Origin: Streptomyces sp. NA02950 | Lineage (GTDB): Bacteria > Actinomycetota > Actinomycetes > Streptomycetales > Streptomycetaceae | Direction of reading: 5' to 3' | Assembly: GCF_013364155.1 (NCBI RefSeq) | Contig: NZ_CP054916.1 | Span: forward strand, 992,001 to 1,056,000 | Length of the DNA stretch: 64,000 nucleotides | In this document: piece by piece, positions 51,235 through 60,102 of the stretch | How positions within the stretch are numbered: position 1 is the stretch's first letter | Layout: each line of letters begins with the position of its first letter | Translations under genes and position numbers: made by a program | The notes under the pieces: model-generated | What the model was told of the DNA's origin: nothing | What the model saw: the letters and a program-made list of their open reading frames with translations, nothing else | Database searches by the model: none

Positions 51235-54126
51235 TCAGGCGATTTCATCGACTTCCGCGCGCAGCGCGGACGGCAGCTCCTGACGGCTTCTGATATTCAG
51301 CTTCCGGTAGACCCGCGTCAAATGCTGTTCGACCGTGCTGATGGTGATGTACAGGCTGGCGGCTATTTCGCGGTTGGTGGAGCCGTCCACCGCGAGGGCG
51401 GCGACCCGTGCCTCGGATTCGCTGAGCTTCGAGCCCAGGGACGGGGGCACCGTCGTCTTCGCGCCGAGCGGCCCGCGTACGGTCTGGACCACCGGCCTGG
51501 GGTCCCCGGCCTCCAGGCCGGAGTCGAGACGGATCCGGGCGCACAGTTCCTCGGCGCCGCACTCCTTGGCCATCTGCCAGGCCCGGCCCGTGATGGCGTT
51601 GGCCCTGCCGTGGTCGCCCGAGGTGCGCAGGGCGCCGCCGAGGTCGTCGAGGGCGCGCGCCAGCTCCAGGCGGTCGCCCGAGCACTGGAGTTCCTCCACC
51701 GCCTGGCCGAGCAGCCGGGAGCGGTGCTCGTGGTCTCCGGCCGCGGCCAGTAAACGCAGGGAGACGCCGCGGACCCGGGGGTCGCCCATGCCGATCCGGG
51801 AGAGCTGTTCGGAGACCAGCGTCGCGGCCTTCTCCCGCTCCCCCAGCTCCAGCCACGCTTCGGCGGCGTCGGAGCGCCAGGGCAGCATCGCGGGCTGGTC
51901 GAGGTCCCAGTGCTGGGCGAGCTTGCCCGCCATCAGGAATTCGCCGAGCGCCGCGTTGAAACGGTTGGTGGCCAGGTAGTAGCGGCCCCGGGCGCGGGTG
52001 TAGCCGAGTCCGTAGATGGAACGGAACAGCGCCTCGGGGACGGGTCGGCTGAGCTGGCGCGCCGCCGCGTCGTACTTGCCCATCGCCGTGTATGCGAGGA
52101 TCTGGCTGGCCAGTGGGCCGCCGATGAAGACGCTGCCGTCCCGGCCGGGCACGATGTCCAGTGCGGTGGTGGCGTACGCGGCGGACTCGATCAGATTGCC
52201 CTGCCGCAGCGCGATCTCGGCGCGGATCGAGGCGAAGATGGCCCGCCAGCCCGGCGACCGGCGCCGCTCGGCCTCGTCCATCAGCGAGTCGCACCAGGGT
52301 GCGGCTTTGTCCGGACGGCCCGCGTACACCAGCGCGTTCACCGAGTTGACGATGGACTCGAAGGTGGCGTCGGCCAGCGGGGAGACCTCGAGCACCTTCT
52401 CGGCGGCGGCGACCGGTGATTCCTCGCGCTCCCCACCACCGAAGAATCCGGTGAACGCGGCCGTGATGGTGGACAGTGACGACGGCGCGCGGGAGCGGGA
52501 CGGCGCGCGGAACGCCCCGCCCTCCGTGCCCTGCCGCGTGGCGCTCTCAGCGGTGCGCTCCGGGGTACCGGTGCCCTGGGCGCCGGAGTCCTGGGCCCAC
52601 CGGGCGGTCATCCGGAACTGGGAGAGGTTGGTGGGTGCCGTGCCGCTCATGGCGGCGTTGAGCCGGCCGATGGCGCCGCGTGCCTCCTCGATCCGGCCGT
52701 GGGCGAGCAGCAGCTCGATCAGCCGCCCGATGTGGGAGGCCGGGAGGCGCTCGGCGCGCAGTGCTGCGAGGGGCTCCTCCAGCAGCCGTTCGGAGGCCGA
52801 GGGGTTGAGCCGCCACATGATGCCGGCGGTCCCGATCCTGATGCCGGCCCGCAACTCCTCGTCGTCGCAGGCGGCGTAGGCCAGTTCCAGGCAGGCCACC
52901 GCCAGCTTCGCGTCGTCCTCGGCGAGTGCCTGCTGTGCGGCGTCCCGCAGCAGCGGGACGGCCCACGGTTCGTCGGCGGACTGGGCGGCGAGGAGGTGGC
53001 GGGCGACGGCGAGGGTCGCCCCGCCGCCCTGGTGCAGCAGTACGGCGGCACGGCGGTTCATGTCCAGCCGGAGGTCGGGGTCCATGTCCTCCAGCACGGC
53101 CGCCTCGACCGAGGGGTGGCGGAAGGCGAGTCCGTCGATGAGACCGGCGGCGGTGAGGGCGGCCACCCCGCGCTGGATGCCGACGGGGCCGAGGCTCAGC
53201 AGCCGGGCGAGCAGGTCGGCGGAGGCGGAAGCGCCGAGTACGGCGATGCCCTCGGCGAGCCGGGAGACGGTGTGTCCGCTGCGGTAGACACAGGTGAGTA
53301 CGGCCTGGACGAACATATCCCCGACCACGGGCTCTACTGCGCGACTTGGCCGTGGAGGCGCTCCCGCGGTGCGGTAATCGTCCATCAGCGCGCGTAGCAA
53401 CAACGGATTACCGCCGCTGACGTCATACCACGTGGAGGACACATCAGTTGAATCCGGGAGTCCGAGGCGGGTGGTGAGCAACCGTGCGGTCTCCTCCCAG
53501 GACAGCCGTTCCAGGCGCACCCGCTGGAAATTGGGCTGACGGAGCAGCTCGGTATTGAAGACGGCGTCTTTTTGTTCACTGTCCGTCGCCTGCGCGAACA
53601 CCATGAGCAGCTTCGCGGAGTGGGAGCGGGTGGCGAGGTACAGCAGGTACTGGAGCGACAGTCCGTCGACGAGCTGGAGCTCGTCGACACAGATCACCAC
53701 GGGCTCGCGGGTGGCGAGTTCATAGAGCGCGGCGCGGAACTCGCGTGCTCCCTGGACCTGGGTCAGCGGGACGCCGGGAGTGGCGCTGCCTGCGGTTTCG
53801 AGGTGGCGCGCGGCGCCGAGGGCGCCGTGGTCAAGGGCTCGGCGCAGCCGGTCGGCCGTGGCCTTGGGCAGCCGCGGGGAGTCGAGGAGCTGGCGCAGGG
53901 TGCCGAGCGGCGCGGGGTCGGCCGACGAGCCGTACGCCGTGAGGACGAGGGCCCCGGCCTTTACGGCATGAGCCGTGACGGCTTCGAGGGCATGGGTCTT
54001 GCCGCATCCCACGGCGCCCTCGACCAGGACAATGCCCGTCTCACCGGACAGGCACCGGGAAAAGATCCTCCGAAGCCTTTCGAATTGCGCGTCGAATTGC
54101 CTAGCTCTGGCAAACGAAAAGACCAC
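51235..54126 (-). CDS. LAL-family (large ATP-binding) LuxR transcriptional regulator
   Basis: About 963 residues. Walker A is EGAVGCGKTHA and Walker B is VVICVDELQLVD in the N-terminal ATPase; a long helical repeat middle follows; the C-terminal LuxR helix-turn-helix is LSESEARVAALAVDG, TNREIAASLYITISTVEQHL. Such MalT-like proteins activate antibiotic operons by binding direct repeats. There is a TTA leucine codon at 51751-51753 (residue 792), so translation should depend on the bldA tRNA. The start is uncertain: GTG at 54126 (GGGGG 8 bases upstream, MVFSFARARQ) is preferred; TTG at 54174 has AGGAGG only 2 bases away, and GTG at 54162 is another option. Gene context makes it the probable cluster activator. 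Confidence 0.9.
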   Translation of the reverse strand: MVFSFARARQFDAQFERLRRIFSRCLSGETGIVLVEGAVGCGKTHALEAVTAHAVKAGALVLTAYGSSADPAPLGTLRQLLDSPRLPKATADRLRRALDHGALGAARHLETAGSATPGVPLTQVQGAREFRAALYELATREPVVICVDELQLVDGLSLQYLLYLATRSHSAKLLMVFAQATDSEQKDAVFNTELLRQPNFQRVRLERLSWEETARLLTTRLGLPDSTDVSSTWYDVSGGNPLLLRALMDDYRTAGAPPRPSRAVEPVVGDMFVQAVLTCVYRSGHTVSRLAEGIAVLGASASADLLARLLSLGPVGIQRGVAALTAAGLIDGLAFRHPSVEAAVLEDMDPDLRLDMNRRAAVLLHQGGGATLAVARHLLAAQSADEPWAVPLLRDAAQQALAEDDAKLAVACLELAYAACDDEELRAGIRIGTAGIMWRLNPSASERLLEEPLAALRAERLPASHIGRLIELLLAHGRIEEARGAIGRLNAAMSGTAPTNLSQFRMTARWAQDSGAQGTGTPERTAESATRQGTEGGAFRAPSRSRAPSSLSTITAAFTGFFGGGEREESPVAAAEKVLEVSPLADATFESIVNSVNALVYAGRPDKAAPWCDSLMDEAERRRSPGWRAIFASIRAEIALRQGNLIESAAYATTALDIVPGRDGSVFIGGPLASQILAYTAMGKYDAAARQLSRPVPEALFRSIYGLGYTRARGRYYLATNRFNAALGEFLMAGKLAQHWDLDQPAMLPWRSDAAEAWLELGEREKAATLVSEQLSRIGMGDPRVRGVSLRLLAAAGDHEHRSRLLGQAVEELQCSGDRLELARALDDLGGALRTSGDHGRANAITGRAWQMAKECGAEELCARIRLDSGLEAGDPRPVVQTVRGPLGAKTTVPPSLGSKLSESEARVAALAVDGSTNREIAASLYITISTVEQHLTRVYRKLNIRSRQELPSALRAEVDEIA

Positions 54127-54406
54127 TGCTCGCACCCCCGAATGCGACGCGAAGCATTGCACACGACAGCTCAACGCCTCCTAGCAAGCTATACGCCTGC
54201 CGACCACGCCACCATGGCCGCACGTAAAATCACCGTTAACGAATTACTAATTCTGGACGGAGCGTCCGATGGCCGCCGGATATCGGTACCGACGGATCAC
54301 TCCACCCCGGCGCACATCAATGCCACCGGAGTCCCCAGAGGTCTTGTCAACCGAGCGTCACCCCCGCTCACGTGGGCATTTACAAGAGATGGCCAGCATA
54401 CACGAG

Positions 54407-54426
54407 ACCCCCTAGGGCGACCCCTG
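54407..54426 (-). promoter_or_regulatory. Two box-like sites upstream of the LAL gene
   Basis: ACCCCCTA (54407-54414) and ACCCCTG (54420-54426), 13 bp apart, about 281-300 bp before the LAL start. They are imperfect relatives of the ACCCCTA box, so autoregulation is possible but weakly supported. Confidence 0.35.
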
Positions 54427-54709
54427 AACATTCGGCCCCCTTCTTGACCCCATCGGCGCTCGATCACGGATAGGGCGCGCCGGAGGATCATCGTTCGAAC
54501 ATTCATTTGCCCGTTTTGCTCAGTAATGAGCTTCTTAGGTCCGTTGCCAGTGGTAACAAGAAACGATTCGCCCGGAATTCCCTTGCCATAAATGAGAGTG
54601 CGACCGGCTCCGCAATTCCGGTATCGCTGAATTCCTGACCTGGAGATCGCCGAAGGACTATTCCAGTGGCATGTTCCATGGCCGTGCCACCGTTCCCGGA
54701 CATACCGAA

Positions 54710-54747
54710 GTCGGCGCGTCCGCGGGATGCCCGCGGGACGCGCCGAC
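54710..54747 (-). terminator. Hairpin downstream of the dehydrogenase gene
   Basis: A 17-bp stem with one bulged base and a 3-base ATG loop: GTCGGCGCGTCCGCGGG pairs with the segment ending GGACGCGCCGAC at 54747. It lies about 75 bp beyond the stop of the 3-hydroxyacyl-CoA dehydrogenase gene and before the LAL promoter region. There is no T-run. Confidence 0.6.
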
Positions 54748-54821
54748 GCAGGGTCGGCCGGGTCAGTGGCACGCCCGGGGAGCGTGCGCGGACCGGGCCG
54801 GCCGGGTCTCAGCCGGCAGGC

Positions 54822-56540
54822 TCAGTCGTCGTGGAGGTGAAGCCCCTTGCCGCCCTTGCGCCCCAGGTGACCGGCTTCGACCAACCGCTCCAGATGGCGG
54901 GCCGGAGTCAACTCCGGCGCCCGGAAGGTGCGGTGCAGAGCGCGCTGGATGGCCACGGACACATCCAGCCCGATCACGTCCAGCAACCTCAGCGGCCCCA
55001 TGGGGTAGCCCTGTCCGGCGGTCATCACCGTGTCGATCTCCTCCGCCGAGGCCCAGCCCTCCTGGAGCATCTCCACCGCGCTGTTGAGATACGGGAAGAG
55101 CAGGGCGTTGACGATGAAACCGGCGCGGTCCGGGCAGTCCACCGCGCGTTTGCCCAGCGCCGCGGCGACCGCGTGGGCGGTGCCCAGCGCCTCCGCGGAG
55201 GTCAGCACCGTGTGCGCCACCTCGACCAGCTTCATCACCGGAGCCGGGTTGAAGAAGTGCATCCCGACGACGTCCTCGGGCCGGCCGGTGGCCATCGCGC
55301 ACTCGATGACGGGCAGGCTCGAGGTCGAGGTGGCCAGCACCGCGCCCGGCGCACACACCGCGTCCAGTCCGGCGAAGACCGCACGCTTCACGTCGATGTC
55401 CTCCGCCACCGCCTCGATGACCAGATCGCATGCGCCCAGCGCGTCCATCGCGCAGCCGGTCGACAGCCGGTCCATCGACGCGCCGAGCACCTCCGGCGCC
55501 AGCTTGCCGCGCCGTACCCCGCGCTCCAACGACCGCTCCACGGCGGCTCTGGCCTCCTTCGCCCGCAGCTCACCGCGGGCCACCAGCACCGTCGGACGGC
55601 CCGACCGCGCGCACACCTCCGCGATCCCGACGGCCATCGTCCCCGATCCCACCACACCGATCCGGTGCACCGGGCGGGCCGGCGCGGACGGGGTGTGATC
55701 ACTCCGCGCGCCGATCGGAGCCGCGCCGCCCGCCCCGTACGCGTAGAAGCCGCGGCCCGCCTTCCGGCCGACGAGACCGGCGGCCACCATATGGGTCAGG
55801 GTGGGTGCGGGCACGTAGCGCGGATCGCCGGTCCGCCGGTACAGCGCCTCCAGTGTGTCGTGCGCGGTGTCCAGACCCATGTCGTCCAGATGGGCCAGCG
55901 GTCCGCGCGGCAGTCCGCAGCCGAGGGTCATGGCGGTGTCGATGCTGTCGCGCGAGGCGTAGCGCCGCTCGTACATGGTGACGGCGCCGTTGAGGTACGC
56001 CATGGTCAGCGCGCCCCCGATGAAACCCGCCCGGTCGGCCACCGGCACCGGGAGGCACCCCAGGTCACGTATCAGCTCACCGAGGTCGGCCAGTAGCGCG
56101 GCCCCGGTGAGCGGGGTGCCGACCACCTCCACGGCGGCACCCTCGCGCCCGGGGTCCAGCGGGAACAGATGCAGGCCCACCGTACGGTCGGTGCGCCCCG
56201 TGGCGAAGGCGATCTCGGTCACCGACAGTCCGGTGGTCGTGGTGGCGAAGACGGTGTGCGGCGGGCAGTCGGCGTCGAGGCGGGCGAACAGACCGCGCTT
56301 GGCCTCGAGTCGTTCGGGAAGCGCCTCGATCACCAGCCCGGCCCGTACGGCGTGGGCCGGGTCGGTGGTGAACTCGACACCGTCCCCGGTGGCGGTCACC
56401 CGCTCGCGGCCGCGCCGCAGCGCCGTGTCGTCCACCTCCACGGCGATGACCTGACGGCCGCCGCGGGCCAGCAGATCCACGAGATGGGAGCCGGTGGTGC
56501 CGAGGCCGAACACCGCGACGGTGGGAAAGTGCTGTGCCAT
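54822..56540 (-). CDS. Tandem-domain 3-hydroxyacyl-CoA dehydrogenase (3-hydroxybutyryl-CoA dehydrogenase type)
   Basis: 572 residues made of two 3HCDH units of about 285 each. Unit 1 starts VAVFGLGTTGSH; unit 2 starts RIGVVGSGTMAVG near residue 290. Unit 2 keeps the full active site: GMHFFNP with the catalytic His, KLVEVAH with Glu, and FIVNALLFPYLN with Asn. Unit 1 has GLHLFPLD and AVEVV but FIGGALTMAYLN, where the Asn is lost, so it may be structural or altered. The likely reaction is acetoacetyl-CoA to 3-hydroxybutyryl-CoA, feeding crotonyl-CoA and then ethylmalonyl-CoA for the TAGH AT of module 1. No crotonyl-CoA reductase gene is in the window. The start has AAAGGA upstream. Boxes lie about 325-355 bp upstream. 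Confidence 0.88.
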   Translation of the reverse strand: MAQHFPTVAVFGLGTTGSHLVDLLARGGRQVIAVEVDDTALRRGRERVTATGDGVEFTTDPAHAVRAGLVIEALPERLEAKRGLFARLDADCPPHTVFATTTTGLSVTEIAFATGRTDRTVGLHLFPLDPGREGAAVEVVGTPLTGAALLADLGELIRDLGCLPVPVADRAGFIGGALTMAYLNGAVTMYERRYASRDSIDTAMTLGCGLPRGPLAHLDDMGLDTAHDTLEALYRRTGDPRYVPAPTLTHMVAAGLVGRKAGRGFYAYGAGGAAPIGARSDHTPSAPARPVHRIGVVGSGTMAVGIAEVCARSGRPTVLVARGELRAKEARAAVERSLERGVRRGKLAPEVLGASMDRLSTGCAMDALGACDLVIEAVAEDIDVKRAVFAGLDAVCAPGAVLATSTSSLPVIECAMATGRPEDVVGMHFFNPAPVMKLVEVAHTVLTSAEALGTAHAVAAALGKRAVDCPDRAGFIVNALLFPYLNSAVEMLQEGWASAEEIDTVMTAGQGYPMGPLRLLDVIGLDVSVAIQRALHRTFRAPELTPARHLERLVEAGHLGRKGGKGLHLHDD

Positions 56541-56788
56541 GCCGATGGTCCTTTCACGTCCTGGGCGCCGGCCGCGGTGTGATGTCTCACGACCCGCGGG
56601 AGCCGTCGCCCTGCCACCCGATGAGCGCGGCCCCGGGCGACCGCGCCGCCTGGACGGCCGGACCGGAGGCGGCCTCGTGAGCGGTGGCGCAACGGCGGCC
56701 ACGGATACCGGCCTTGGCGAGCATCCGTTCCGGGGTCTCCGCCGCCGTCGCCGTCGCTGTGGTCACTGAGTGGGGGGTGGGGCAGTCC

Positions 56789-56816
56789 GCGGCACACCAC
56801 ACGGGTGGTGTGCCGC
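56789..56816. promoter_or_regulatory. 12-bp perfect inverted repeat
   Basis: GCGGCACACCAC (56789-56800), spacer ACGG, GTGGTGTGCCGC (56805-56816). It lies about 250 bp before the dehydrogenase start and 190 bp before the membrane protein start, next to the box array. It looks like an operator for a dimeric regulator or a leader hairpin; no partner regulator is identified. Confidence 0.5.
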
Positions 56817-56864
56817 CGGATGGCTGCCGGGCACCGACGCTACGGACCGCAGCGGGCGCGGATA

Positions 56865-56895
56865 ACCCCTAACCCCGTCACCCCTAAGCCCCCTA
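56865..56895 (-). promoter_or_regulatory. ACCCCTA boxes upstream of the dehydrogenase gene
   Basis: ACCCCTA at 56865-56871 and 56880-56886 (15 bp apart), then CCCCCTA at 56889-56895. Orientation is the same as ahead of the PKS and sugar operons. They lie 325-355 bp before the dehydrogenase start, so a long leader would be needed; they are also about 110-140 bp before the divergent membrane protein gene. Confidence 0.55.
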
Positions 56896-57003
56896 CCGAA
56901 TGAACTCCCGCGCAGTCATGCCCCCGGCACCCCGCGGGCACCCGTGGGAGGTGGTACGGATACACGCAGGCCGAGGCAGCGACAGGCCCGAGGAGCGGCC
57001 CCC

Positions 57004-58467
57004 ATGGAGTGGTTCACCTCAACCGACTACTGGCTGAGCCGTCTGGTCTTCCAACGGGGGCTGGCCGCCGTCTATCTGACCGCCTTTCTGGTGGCGGTCG
57101 GCCAGGGACGCGCGCTGCTCGGTGCGCGGGGGCTGACGCCGGTGCCGCGGTTCGTGGCCCGGGTGACGTTCCGGGAGTCGCCCAGCCTCTTCCATCTGCA
57201 CTACTCCGACCGCTTCTTCACCATCTGCGGCTGGCTGGGCGTGGCGCTCTCGGCGGCGGTGCTGGCGGGCGCCGCGGACCGGGTGCCGCTGGGGGCGGCG
57301 ATGGCGGCCTGGCTGGTGCTGTGGCTGCTGTATCTGTCGATCGTCAATGTGGGGCAGGTGTGGTACGGCTTCGGCTGGGAGTCGCTGCTGCTGGAGACGG
57401 GATTCCTCGCCGTCTTCCTGGGCAACGCGGAGACCGCGCCGCCCGTGCTCGTACTGTGGCTGCTGCGCTGGCTGCTGTTCCGGGTCGAGTTCGGTGCCGG
57501 GCTGATCAAGATCCGGGGCGACCGGTGCTGGCGGCAGCTGACCTGTCTGTACTACCACCATGAGACCCAGCCCATGCCCGGGCCGCTGAGCTGGTACTTC
57601 CACCATCTGCCGAAGCCGCTGCACCGTGCGGAGGTGGCGGCCAACCATATGGCGCAGCTGGTGGTCCCGCTGGCGCTGTTCACCCCGCAGCCCGTCGCCA
57701 GTGTGGCCGCCGGGATCGTCGTGGTGACCCAGCTGTGGCTGGTGGCCTCCGGAAACTTCTCCTGGCTCAACTGGCTGACGATCCTGCTGGCCCTCTCCGC
57801 GGTCGACGGACGGCTCGCGGCCGAGGTGCTGCCGCTGCCCGAGCCACCCGCCCCGGCCGCTCCCCCGGCCTGGTACCAGGGGGTGGTACTGGCCGCCACC
57901 GCGCTGGTGGTGGTGCTCAGCTACTGGCCCGCCCGCAATCTGCTCTCCGGCCGTCAGCTGATGAACTACTCCTTCAACTCGCTCCACCTGGTCAACACCT
58001 ACGGGGCCTTCGGCAGTGTCAACCGCAGCCGGCAGGAAGTGGTGATCGAGGGCACCGACGAGCCGGTGATCACCCCGGCCACGGTGTGGCAGGAGTACGA
58101 GTTCCGGGGCAAGCCGGGCGATGTGCGGCGGATGCCGCGCCAGTACGCCCCGTACCACCTGCGGCTGGACTGGATGATGTGGTTCGCCGGGATCTCACCG
58201 GCCTACGCCGGCTCGTGGTTCTCCCCGCTGGTGGCCAAACTGCTGGTGAACGACCGGGCGACGCTGAAGCTGCTGCGGTTCTGCCCGTTCCCCGACGCCC
58301 CGCCCTCCCATGTGCGCGCCCGGCTGTATGTGTACCGCTTCACCACCCGGCAGGAGCGGCGCGCCAGTGGGGACTGGTGGCACCGCACCCTGCTGACCGA
58401 GTTCCTGCCGCCGGTCCGGCTGGAGAACGTGGACCCGGCCGACCGCACCCACCGGCGGGACCGCTGA
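57004..58467 (+). CDS. Lipase maturation factor-like integral membrane protein
   Basis: 487 residues, ATG at 57004 with AGGAG 8 bases upstream. About six transmembrane segments fill the first two thirds. The block FGAGLIKIRGDRCWRQLTCL followed by YHHETQPMPGPLSWYFHHLP is the signature of the lipase maturation factor (LMF1/2) family, and the C-terminal RLYVYRFTT region fits. In animals these proteins help lipases fold in the ER; the bacterial role is unknown. It is the first plus-strand gene after the cluster and is probably a flanking gene, although the box array lies in its upstream region. No function in macrodiolide synthesis is claimed. Confidence 0.85.
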   Translation: MEWFTSTDYWLSRLVFQRGLAAVYLTAFLVAVGQGRALLGARGLTPVPRFVARVTFRESPSLFHLHYSDRFFTICGWLGVALSAAVLAGAADRVPLGAAMAAWLVLWLLYLSIVNVGQVWYGFGWESLLLETGFLAVFLGNAETAPPVLVLWLLRWLLFRVEFGAGLIKIRGDRCWRQLTCLYYHHETQPMPGPLSWYFHHLPKPLHRAEVAANHMAQLVVPLALFTPQPVASVAAGIVVVTQLWLVASGNFSWLNWLTILLALSAVDGRLAAEVLPLPEPPAPAAPPAWYQGVVLAATALVVVLSYWPARNLLSGRQLMNYSFNSLHLVNTYGAFGSVNRSRQEVVIEGTDEPVITPATVWQEYEFRGKPGDVRRMPRQYAPYHLRLDWMMWFAGISPAYAGSWFSPLVAKLLVNDRATLKLLRFCPFPDAPPSHVRARLYVYRFTTRQERRASGDWWHRTLLTEFLPPVRLENVDPADRTHRRDR

Positions 58468-58515
58468 CCACCGGCCGGACCGCCGACCACCGGCAAGGCA
58501 CGGGCCGGGTCCGGT

Positions 58516-58535
58516 CCGCCGGTTCGTACCGGCGG
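58516..58535. terminator. Bidirectional hairpin between convergent genes
   Basis: CCGCCGGT, loop TCGT, ACCGGCGG: a perfect 8-bp stem in the 73-bp gap between the convergent membrane protein and cation efflux genes. No T-run. Confidence 0.5.
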
Positions 58536-58540
58536 TGGTC

Positions 58541-59545
58541 CTACGGCGCGGCCCGGTGCACCGGGCCGTGGGCGGTGAGGCAGTGCTCCATCCGCGGGGC
58601 CGCCGTGTCGTAGTGGCCACCGTCCGTCCGGGGCGGGGAGGTGTGCTCGTCGACGTGGTCGACCTGGAGGGTGGTGTGGGTGATGCCGTACTCCCGGTCC
58701 AGCACCTCTTCGAGGCCCTGCCGCACCGCGTGGCAGTCGCCGCGCGGCGCGACCAGCACATGGGCGGAGAGCGAGACCTCCCCCGAGGTGATCTGCCAGA
58801 CATGCAGGTCGTGCACCTCGACCACCTCGGTGCGGGACACCAGCCGGTTGCCCACCTCGTCCGGCTCGACCCCGGCGGGCGCCGCCTCCAGGAGCACCCG
58901 GCCGGAGGCCCGTACCAGTCCCACCCCGGCCTTGAGCATCAGGGCGACCACCACGAGGGCGGCGATCGCGTCGGCGCGGGCGAAACCGGTCGTCACCACG
59001 ACGAGTCCGGAGACGGCGGTGGCGATGAAGGCGTAGAGATCGTTCAGCACATGCTGGAAGGCACCCTCCACGTTGAGGGAGGAGCGATTCGCCTGTGACA
59101 TGCACCAGGCCGCCCCGATGTTCACCACGACCCCGACCAGTGCGGTGATCAGGGTGAGTCGGCCGGTCACCTCGGGCGGGTCGACAAGCCGTTCCACCGC
59201 CTCATATCCGAGCAGCAGACCGAGCAGCAGCAGAGAAAGACCATTGGCCTGCGCGGAAAGGATTTCCGACCGCTTGAGCCCATAGGTGTAACCGCCGCGC
59301 GCGGGCCGGGCGGAGAGGCGGATCGCGATGAGCGCGAGCACGATCGAGGCGGCGTCGGTGAGCATGTGGGCGGCGTCGGAGAGCAGTGCCACCGAGCGTG
59401 CGATCACCCCGACCACCACCTCCACCAGCATGAATGAGGTGATCAGCGCCAGAGCGAGGGACAGCCAGCGACGGTCGGCGTTCTCCGCCACCCCGTGTGC
59501 GTGCCCCTCGTGGCCCTCGCCGTGCCCATGCGTATGAGCGCCCAC
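58541..59545 (-). CDS. Cation diffusion facilitator (CzcD-type metal efflux)
   Basis: 334 residues, GTG start with GAGGAGGAG just upstream. A His-rich N-terminus (HTHGHGEGHEGHAHG) is followed by six transmembrane segments. Metal-site motifs are LLSDAAHMLTDAASIV (Asp and His/Asp in helix 2) and QHVLNDLYAF (helix 5). A cytoplasmic C-terminal domain carries the HDLHVWQITSGE segment seen in CDF proteins. It exports Zn, Co or similar divalent ions by proton antiport. A gene for cobalt insertion (cobN) is nearby, but this may be coincidence; it reads as ordinary flanking genome. Confidence 0.93.
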   Translation of the reverse strand: MGAHTHGHGEGHEGHAHGVAENADRRWLSLALALITSFMLVEVVVGVIARSVALLSDAAHMLTDAASIVLALIAIRLSARPARGGYTYGLKRSEILSAQANGLSLLLLGLLLGYEAVERLVDPPEVTGRLTLITALVGVVVNIGAAWCMSQANRSSLNVEGAFQHVLNDLYAFIATAVSGLVVVTTGFARADAIAALVVVALMLKAGVGLVRASGRVLLEAAPAGVEPDEVGNRLVSRTEVVEVHDLHVWQITSGEVSLSAHVLVAPRGDCHAVRQGLEEVLDREYGITHTTLQVDHVDEHTSPPRTDGGHYDTAAPRMEHCLTAHGPVHRAAP

Positions 59546-59778
59546 CCGCTCCTCCTCGGATCGCCTTCGGGACAGCGCAATTGAAACAGCACGGAAGGGA
59601 ATTCACCAAAGGCTGCAATGGAGACGGTTATCAAAAGAGTTTAAGGCTCATCCATATTCTCCCTTTTGAATGCGGCAACGCTTTTCAATGTCGGTCCGGG
59701 CCCGGTGTCGGCCCGGGGCCCGGGACTCGCTGACATGTACGAAGCCACGCCGGTGCGGGTGAGCTCGGCCCGGGGAAG
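59546..59778. other. A/T-richer spacer upstream of the cation efflux gene
   Basis: 233 bp. The part at about 59580-59700 is clearly less G/C-rich than its surroundings and should hold the promoter of the efflux gene. An imperfect inverted motif TTGAA...TTCAA occurs near 59666-59690. No known metal-regulator site can be assigned with confidence. Confidence 0.5.
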
Positions 59779-60066
59779 GTGACTCGACGGGACGTGACGC
59801 GTTGGCCGAACATGACGACGACGATGCGACGCCGTTCTCTGCCGCAGCCGAGCAGAGCGCTGGACCGTAGCACCGAAGGCGGAGGAACGGTTCATCAGAC
59901 CGTTCACCAGTCGACATCCGTACCGATCTATGCGGCGCTGGTCGAGCGGTGGGCGTCCGCGGGCCGGGCGATCCCCGGGCGCTACGACCGCGAGTGGGCC
60001 GAGTTGGTCAACTGCCCGCCCTGGCCGGACCGGGTCCGTGCGGCCGCCCGGCCGTCGGGCAACTGA
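59779..60066 (+). CDS. Small hypothetical protein
   Basis: Up to 95 residues if GTG at 59779 is used; shorter from ATG at 59812 or 59824. The C-terminal half (IYAALVERWASAGRAIPGRYD, then REWAELVNCPPWP) looks like a short conserved actinobacterial domain, while the N-terminal part is low-complexity and basic. GGAGG at about 59880 has no usable start codon at the right distance, so the true start is unclear. Function unknown. A strong terminator hairpin follows 37 bp after the stop, which supports a transcribed gene. Confidence 0.45.
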   Translation: MTRRDVTRWPNMTTTMRRRSLPQPSRALDRSTEGGGTVHQTVHQSTSVPIYAALVERWASAGRAIPGRYDREWAELVNCPPWPDRVRAAARPSGN

Positions 60067-60102
60067 GCCACCCCGGGCGCACCGCCCCGGGCCGCATCCG
60101 CC

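Larger units (their letters stand above)
54127..54821. other. Long intergenic region, LAL gene to dehydrogenase gene
   Basis: 695 bp without a convincing gene. The stretch from about 54180 to 54670 is noticeably less G/C-rich than the coding DNA around it, as expected of a promoter and leader for the LAL gene. It contains two box-like sites (54407-54426). The end near 54710-54747 is a strong hairpin. Reading frames present use TTA codons and have no G/C-rich third position. Confidence 0.7.
56541..57003. other. Divergent intergenic region, dehydrogenase and membrane protein genes
   Basis: 463 bp between divergent genes. It holds an inverted repeat at 56789-56816 and three boxes at 56865-56895. 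A short minus-strand frame (56587-56802, GTG start) has no visible ribosome site and is not called. The region should carry the promoters of both genes. Confidence 0.7.

Noticed and set aside
54503..54772. Short minus-strand frame upstream of the LAL gene
   Set aside because: It contains two TTA codons, lacks G/C-rich third positions and overlaps the hairpin downstream of the dehydrogenase gene; it is better read as promoter DNA.
56587..56802. 71-codon minus-strand frame with a GTG start
   Set aside because: No ribosome site, no recognisable domain, and its start lies inside the inverted repeat 56789-56816.
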